From Brasenia schreberi (lineage: Eukaryota; Streptophyta; Magnoliopsida; Nymphaeales; Cabombaceae), in NCBI GenBank assembly GCA_036023115.1, contig JAYKKT010000086.1, positions 11,671,501 through 11,735,500 on the forward strand: a stretch of DNA of 64,000 bases, in the 5' to 3' direction. Shown here piece by piece: positions 58,701-64,000 of the stretch; the stretch's first letter is position 1, and each line of letters starts with the position of its first letter. The notes under the pieces were generated by a model. It was not told the origin of the DNA and did not search any database. It saw only the letters and a list, made by a program, of their open reading frames with translations. The position numbers and the translations under genes were made by a program.

Positions 58701-61400
58701 CTATTTCACTCAATTACTTTCCATCTTCGGCCCTTTTGTAAGGAAATTAGCGCATCATTTACTTTACCTGCTTGTCAATTAACTCGATAGGTTCCTCCAA
58801 TAGGTCCTTATATTTCAGTTTGTACCAAAAGACCTATTTTTTTTCTGCCACAGCTTCCTACACATTATTGTAAGGAGAACTGACCAATATCTATGATTTT
58901 CATTAGCCTTCATTGCTCTTTGAACATCCAATCTTTGAAACTGCAAAGATTTGAAAGATTGTTAGAAAAATAGAATAATTCAGTATGTTGCTTATCAACC
59001 TATTTAATGAGGGAAAAAACATTAAAAAAATAAGGAAAATTTGAAATTAATCAACAAAAAATAAGAAGTTGTCAGAAAACACCATTAATATTTAACATAA
59101 TCAAAATAATAGCAAGTAGTTAATAAGTAATGAGCATTGGCAATTTGGTATTTCACAAAATCACAATCAATAACAACTACAATATTAAGAAAGTTAAACT
59201 AAATAGTACAAACCAAAACCAACATGTCAGTTCAATTGTTAAAGAGAGAAATTAAAGACTACATCATTACAATTTATGAAGTTCAAAAGAAAAAATTTAA
59301 TTTCATGCCACAAACCGTGAATCATAATAAAAAAAACATTATAAGCAGCACAGTTAGAGTCACCATCATCGTCATCTCCCCCCTCTTCCTCCTCCATGAT
59401 GGGCTCTTCCAATCTAGTGTCTTCTATATCATTATATCCAACCTTTGTTTCTGCCTTTGTTGTTCTTGAGTTTTATCCTCTAAATTGATAGGGGCTCTTC
59501 TTCTTCGACTCAATCAACAAGGGTATCACTATTTTTGCAGCAAATTGGGTCATATAACACCCTTCTTACATCTCTTGCATTTGCTTATAAAAAAACAAAA
59601 AAAGAATACAAGAATGTCATATACTTAAAAAAAGTATTCAAATAAATATGAATCACATGAATAACAAACATATTAAATTATTACACTTACCTTAGCTTCA
59701 TGTTGTATGCAATAAAAACCAAATCACGAAGACAAGCATCCTTAAATCAGTTTTTTTCTCAGTGTGAATGCATTTACAAAAACTCTAATTTCATTCACAT
59801 CCACTCGAATTATATGCTTGATTGAATATACATTGGGAAAAGCTTGATAAGTTAGGCACATCTACACCTACACCAAAGCAAAATAGAACACAACAATAAG
59901 AATCATTGCAAGTCATAATCAATTTAAAATTAAAGAGCTAATAACTTATATAGCAAATTAATAAACCAAATCATATCCGATCACAGTTGGGAACATAGTT
60001 TATTGCAACTGGTATAACAAAATCTCCAATATTATTGTAACTTATATACTTACAAAGTCAATTGCATTCAATATCTCTTTCTTACCATCATCTTCTATAA
60101 AGTTGAAAAAAAATATAATAGAGGAATTAAGAAAGATGCAACCGCATATAATCATGATGCATTCGTAAGTTCTAATGTGCATCAATTATCTTTCAAACCT
60201 TTCTTAAAAATGATCATTTGTAGTTATGGTTTGATTATATTTCCAATTTTGCTTTATCCATTGTATCACATATATAAGGTAACATGCCTATTTTCATTAT
60301 CTATCATTCTCATTATCTTAACCAATGACATAATTATCTTAAAAGATATAATTGTCTCCTAAAAATTTGCATTGAAAAAAAAATCCAATGTAGCAATCCC
60401 CTCCCTCTTTCATGACCAACTTATAAAACCCCATTTATTAAATGCAAACATCATTTTCAATATATTTTTATGTATGATAAAGCTTTAAATAGTAAAAAAC
60501 ATAGTAACAAATCTTGTTACTGAAGGCCTAGCCAACTTTCTTCCACTAGTGTGAATTCTTATCAAATGCAATACAAATGAACGATTATAAATGAACTTTA
60601 AAATATTTCCACATGTATCAATAGTCCTCTTGATTTTATCCATTAGACTCAAATTCCAAAGCAATAGGTCTCACGCATCTTACCAACTACCGTAAAAGTT
60701 ACAGTATTTCTCATAATAAATTGCACAATATTTTCAAATGTGCATACTCAACATCTTTAAAAATAGAGAAAATTATCTATAATTTTATAAATATTACACA
60801 TGTCATTATTTTAAGTTCAACTCAAGCATATTACCAACTACTCCAAAATTTATAGCATTGTTAGTAATTTCAGTACCTACATCCTCAACATCTTCACAAA
60901 TAGAGAACAAATTACTATAGTTTTATCATTATGAAACATGTCATATGATTTTACAAATAGTGTCCCTTTAGACAATAGACCAAGGAGTTTGTCCAACCAT
61001 CATTTATAAATATAACAACTAGTAGTCTTCCACGACTCCCTAAATTCAGAAGTACATTTACAAATAGTATCAACCCATTGTTATAACAATTTACTCATCA
61101 AAACATGATAAATAGGCACCTTATAACCTTATCCAATACTAGGCATAGTGATGAGGACATCGACTCTAACTCGTTGACTTTGAACCTGTACACGAAAATA
61201 GGTTCAAATGATTTTAGTCCAGATGAAACCATTGTCGCTTGTTTTAATGATATAATGAGATGAGTTGAAGGGCTCATGACCAGATCTAAGACTTGTCTAA
61301 CACCATGATGAAATCCCACCTTCTGTAATTTGACGTGACTTCATCTAATTGAAGTTGAAGCCATCTATTTTTATTATGGTGAAGAACTTGATACAATTAA
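58701..61400. other. AT-rich region without a recognised gene
   Basis: Low-complexity AT-rich sequence. A minus-strand Glu/Asp-rich stretch (about 59400-59340, MEEEEGGDDDDGDS) resembles the acidic tail of the hAT transposase but has no domain with it. Nothing else is supported. Confidence 0.4.
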
Positions 61401-61689
61401 ACGCTTCCACACATTCTAGAATTGTCACAAAAGTCTATGTAAATTGCATTACATGTCTTAAACCCAAGTAATCTCAATATGTTAAATCAAACCCATATTT
61501 TTCTTTATTTCTTGCTTATAATAAGGCCATATTGTTGGTCAGATATTTTCTTTGTTATTTTCAGCATTAGGGATGTGTTTAATAAGTTTTGTAGAAAGGA
61601 AACCATAGATGGTGGGCAATAGAAACTTTTCAAATCTCCGAGGACAGGTTTCCTTATACAAGTGATGTCCAATAAGGCCTCTCCAACCC

Positions 61690-61697
61690 TATAAATA
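61690..61697 (+). promoter_or_regulatory. TATA box, probable LTR of the right-edge gypsy element
   Basis: TATAAATA in CCCTATAAATACTCCC, about 500 bp upstream of the gag start. An LTR is likely around it, but its ends were not recognised. Confidence 0.4.
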
Positions 61698-62189
61698 CTC
61701 CCTTTGGACTGGTGTTGAGGCATCTTGTTTAGCTATTCTTGAAGATAATAAAAGTCTCGTAAGTTTAAAGTAAGGTTCCTTCCTAAGTCCTTCTTCTTCA
61801 TTGTTTCTCTTATCTAAGTCTTGTGTAAGGCTTAATGGTGAGTTGTTTGCATAATCCTTATCATGGATTCATGATAGATTGCTTCAACAAACTCGACACA
61901 CATTAGTTTTGATGCCTTCATTGAGATTTGAACTCAAGTTACATTAGAATTTTTCTATATCTCATCGAATTGCAGAAGCTATTTCTTCTTATTGGTTCTT
62001 CTATTTGTGCCAAAATATTTTTAGTAATTTGAAGACATATTGGGTAACCTTCTAACCAATTTTCAACTCAATCGGAGTTTTAGATCGAAATCTACAAGTG
62101 ATTCCATAAAAATTGTTATTGCAGTCTGGATTTACCTTATTTGATAAGTTTCTAACAACACATCTAAAACTCTCATTTAACCTCCCCTA

Positions 62190-64000
62190 TGGTTGGTTCT
62201 AGTCAATCTCATCAATCAAACTCCCTCCATAACCATGATGAACTTCAATTGAAGTTCCACGTTGCCTTACTTTTAATAAAACCCAAATCTTAACTCTTGA
62301 ACGTTGAGTTGAAGCACTTCAACATGAACTGCATGGACTTAGCATCTCGCGGGCACCTTCACCCACTCTTTCTATCTGTCAAGGGCATTTTTCTCCTTAT
62401 GAGGCCTTCCTGGAACTTGAGGGAGAAGCACCCCCATTCCTTTCGCAAGATCGTCCACCTCCTAAATGTGATCGAAATGAATTTCGACCAAAGATACTAA
62501 TTACATCTTTCAAATGTGGAAGTTCAGTAGAAAATTTCTTCGATTGGATTCATAAAATTAAGAAGGTTTTCTAATAATATGACTATTCTAAATCAATGAA
62601 GGTGCAAGTAGTGACATTGGAGTTCGTTGATTATGCTAGTCTATAGGGGATAAATCTTCAAGAACGGAGAAGGTGTGATGGTGAACCCAAGATTCATACT
62701 TGGTGGGTCATGAAACAAAGATTCATGCCAAAATACTATCAACAAGAACTCTATCTCCGTCTCCATGGTCTTCGTCAAGGATCCATGAGTGTTGAATAGT
62801 ACGTCAAGGACTTTAAAACCTTGATGATTAGATACAAAGTGTATGAGCCGAAAGAGCAAACTACCGCTCAATTCTTGAACTCCAACTTTATGTATTCATT
62901 GATGACGTCTTCAAGTTGGCCATAAAGGTGGAACGACATCAAAGGCAAGGTAATGCAATACTTCTCTCACTCAGTCTGTCCTTAGGTTGGTCTCTTCAAT
63001 CTCCACCAAACCAGCCCCTACCAAGGAACTGTCCTCCTAGGTGCATGGTAAAGAAAAAGAAAAGGTACTTAAGACAACTGTCACAAATAAAATGCATGAT
63101 ATCAAGTGCTTTAAATGCCTTGGTTATAGTCACATGGCCTCCCAATGCCCAAACAAGAAGGTGATGGTTCTTAGAGGATCTTATAAAGGCATGAAAAGTG
63201 AAGATGAACAGGAACCCTTTAGCCCCAGTGATGATGAAGAGGTGGACAAAGAATATGAAAATGAAGGAGAACTCTTGGTCGTACGGTAGATCCTTAGTAC
63301 CCACATGATGACAGACAAAGAACAAAGGGCATCTTCAACTCCTGATATACAATCCTTGGTAAAGTATGTTATCTTTTCATAAACAATGGAAGTTGTGTAA
63401 ATGTTGCCTCTACAAAAATGGTAAAAAGATACAACCTTAAATTTATTCCTCATTCCAATCCTTATAAGTTTCAATGGTTGAGTAACAAGAGTGAAGTCTA
63501 AGTGAACAATCAAGTTAGAATTTCTTTCTCTCTTAGTAAAAACTATAAAGATGAAATCATTTGTGATATAATTCTAATGGAAGCTTGTCATTTACTCTTA
63601 AGTCATTTGTGGTAATTTAATCAAAAAGCTAGACACAATGGTTTCTGAAATACTTATTTTTTCTGCCATCATGAAAAGAATATTGTCCTTATACCTCTTA
63701 TACCTAAAGACATCCATTTTTCTCCTAGTCCCCCCAACTCAAAGATTCCCTCCTCTGAAGAACAAAATAACCCCAAATAAAGTGTTTTTGTTTTTCACTT
63801 TCATGCCTTGAAAATCATGTTACACCACTATTTGTTTTTCCTCTTAGTAGCCAGTAGTCCTAGCCAGATCCACTACCCCTTACCAATACCAGTCCAAACA
63901 TTACTTAATGAATTTATAGATGTTTTTCACGAAGAACTTTCTATTGGCTTTCCTTGTTCCAAGGAATTAAACATCAAATTGATCTTATTCCCGAAGCTCT
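62190..64000 (+). pseudogene. Decayed Ty3/gypsy gag-pol, cut by the window edge
   Basis: Plus-strand fragments in gypsy order with several stops. Gag spans about 62515-62900 (ENFFDWIHKIKKVF, YYQQELYLRLHGLRQGSMSV). A CCHC zinc knuckle KCFKCLGYSHMASQCPNKKV is at about 63104-63160. A protease-like segment (NNGSCVNVAS, where a catalytic Asp is expected at the first Asn; then YKFQWLSNKSEV) is at about 63384-63600. A linker and the start of RT (LLNEFIDVFHEELSIGFPCS) are at about 63910-63970. The knuckle and linker resemble plant chromovirus elements rather than Tat. RT itself lies outside the window. Confidence 0.8.

Noticed and set aside
59330..59480. Glu/Asp-rich minus-strand stretch as a possible second hAT transposase tail
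   Set aside because: Only low-complexity acidic residues match. No dimerisation domain or ends were found.

Overview
The window is nuclear DNA of a flowering plant. It holds a VAMP72-type longin R-SNARE gene and a nuclear-encoded, plastid-type HEAGH metalloprotease gene, both split by GT-AG introns. The rest is mostly nested transposable elements. No rRNA, tRNA, CRISPR or bacterial-type operon was seen. The species cannot be named from the sequence alone. Exon structures were worked out by eye from splice motifs and reading-frame continuity.

Layout. (1) 1-22.2 kb is a pile of decayed Ty3/gypsy Tat/Ogre-type LTR elements, named A, B, C and D here. A (1-5888, +) has a truncated 5' LTR, a gag/pol-less internal remnant and a complete 2.9-kb 3' LTR. 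It sits in the 3' LTR of D (5889-9568, -). B (11372-19298, +) ends exactly at the integrase terminus of C (19299 to about 22200, -). At 9.57-13.18 kb two LTRs meet head to head as a large imperfect inverted repeat. (2) 23.0-28.2 kb (-) is a complete five-exon VAMP72 R-SNARE gene of 221 codons. (3) 28.6-36.5 kb is intergenic, with a stop-ridden Ty1/copia remnant (31.5-34.1 kb). (4) 36.5-39.84 kb (-) is a metalloprotease-like gene with a frameshift near its start and no visible 3' exons. One intron carries a 716-bp hAT-type MITE with an 8-bp target-site duplication. (5) 40.13-40.25 kb is a tRNA-derived SINE with a perfect 12-bp duplication. (6) 40.59-58.36 kb is a hAT transposon with matching ends and the 8-bp duplication GCATTAAC. 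It lies in a decayed RNase H-type (LINE-like) sequence, and its transposase gene is split by a 14,505-bp Tat element (42507-57011) flanked by the 5-bp duplication CCATC. (7) 58.7-61.5 kb is AT-rich with no recognised gene. (8) 61.69-64.0 kb is a decayed Ty3/gypsy element running off the right edge.

The large Tat element has LTRs of exactly equal length (3281 bp), a primer-binding site, gag-protease, RT, RNase H, a second archaeal-type RNase H, integrase and a polypurine tract, but carries stop codons in gag-pro and pol. Two recurring features stand out. First, elements B, C and D each show a 185-nt GT-AG interval between gag-pro and pol whose removal would bring the two parts into one frame, as is known for Ogre elements; in the large element the donor end is deleted. 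Second, every LTR end in the window carries a hairpin with apparent compensatory changes, followed by a copy of the first ten bases of the primer-binding site (TGGCACGCCC or a derivative). Many decayed ORFs are broken at tryptophan codons (TGG to TGA or TAG).
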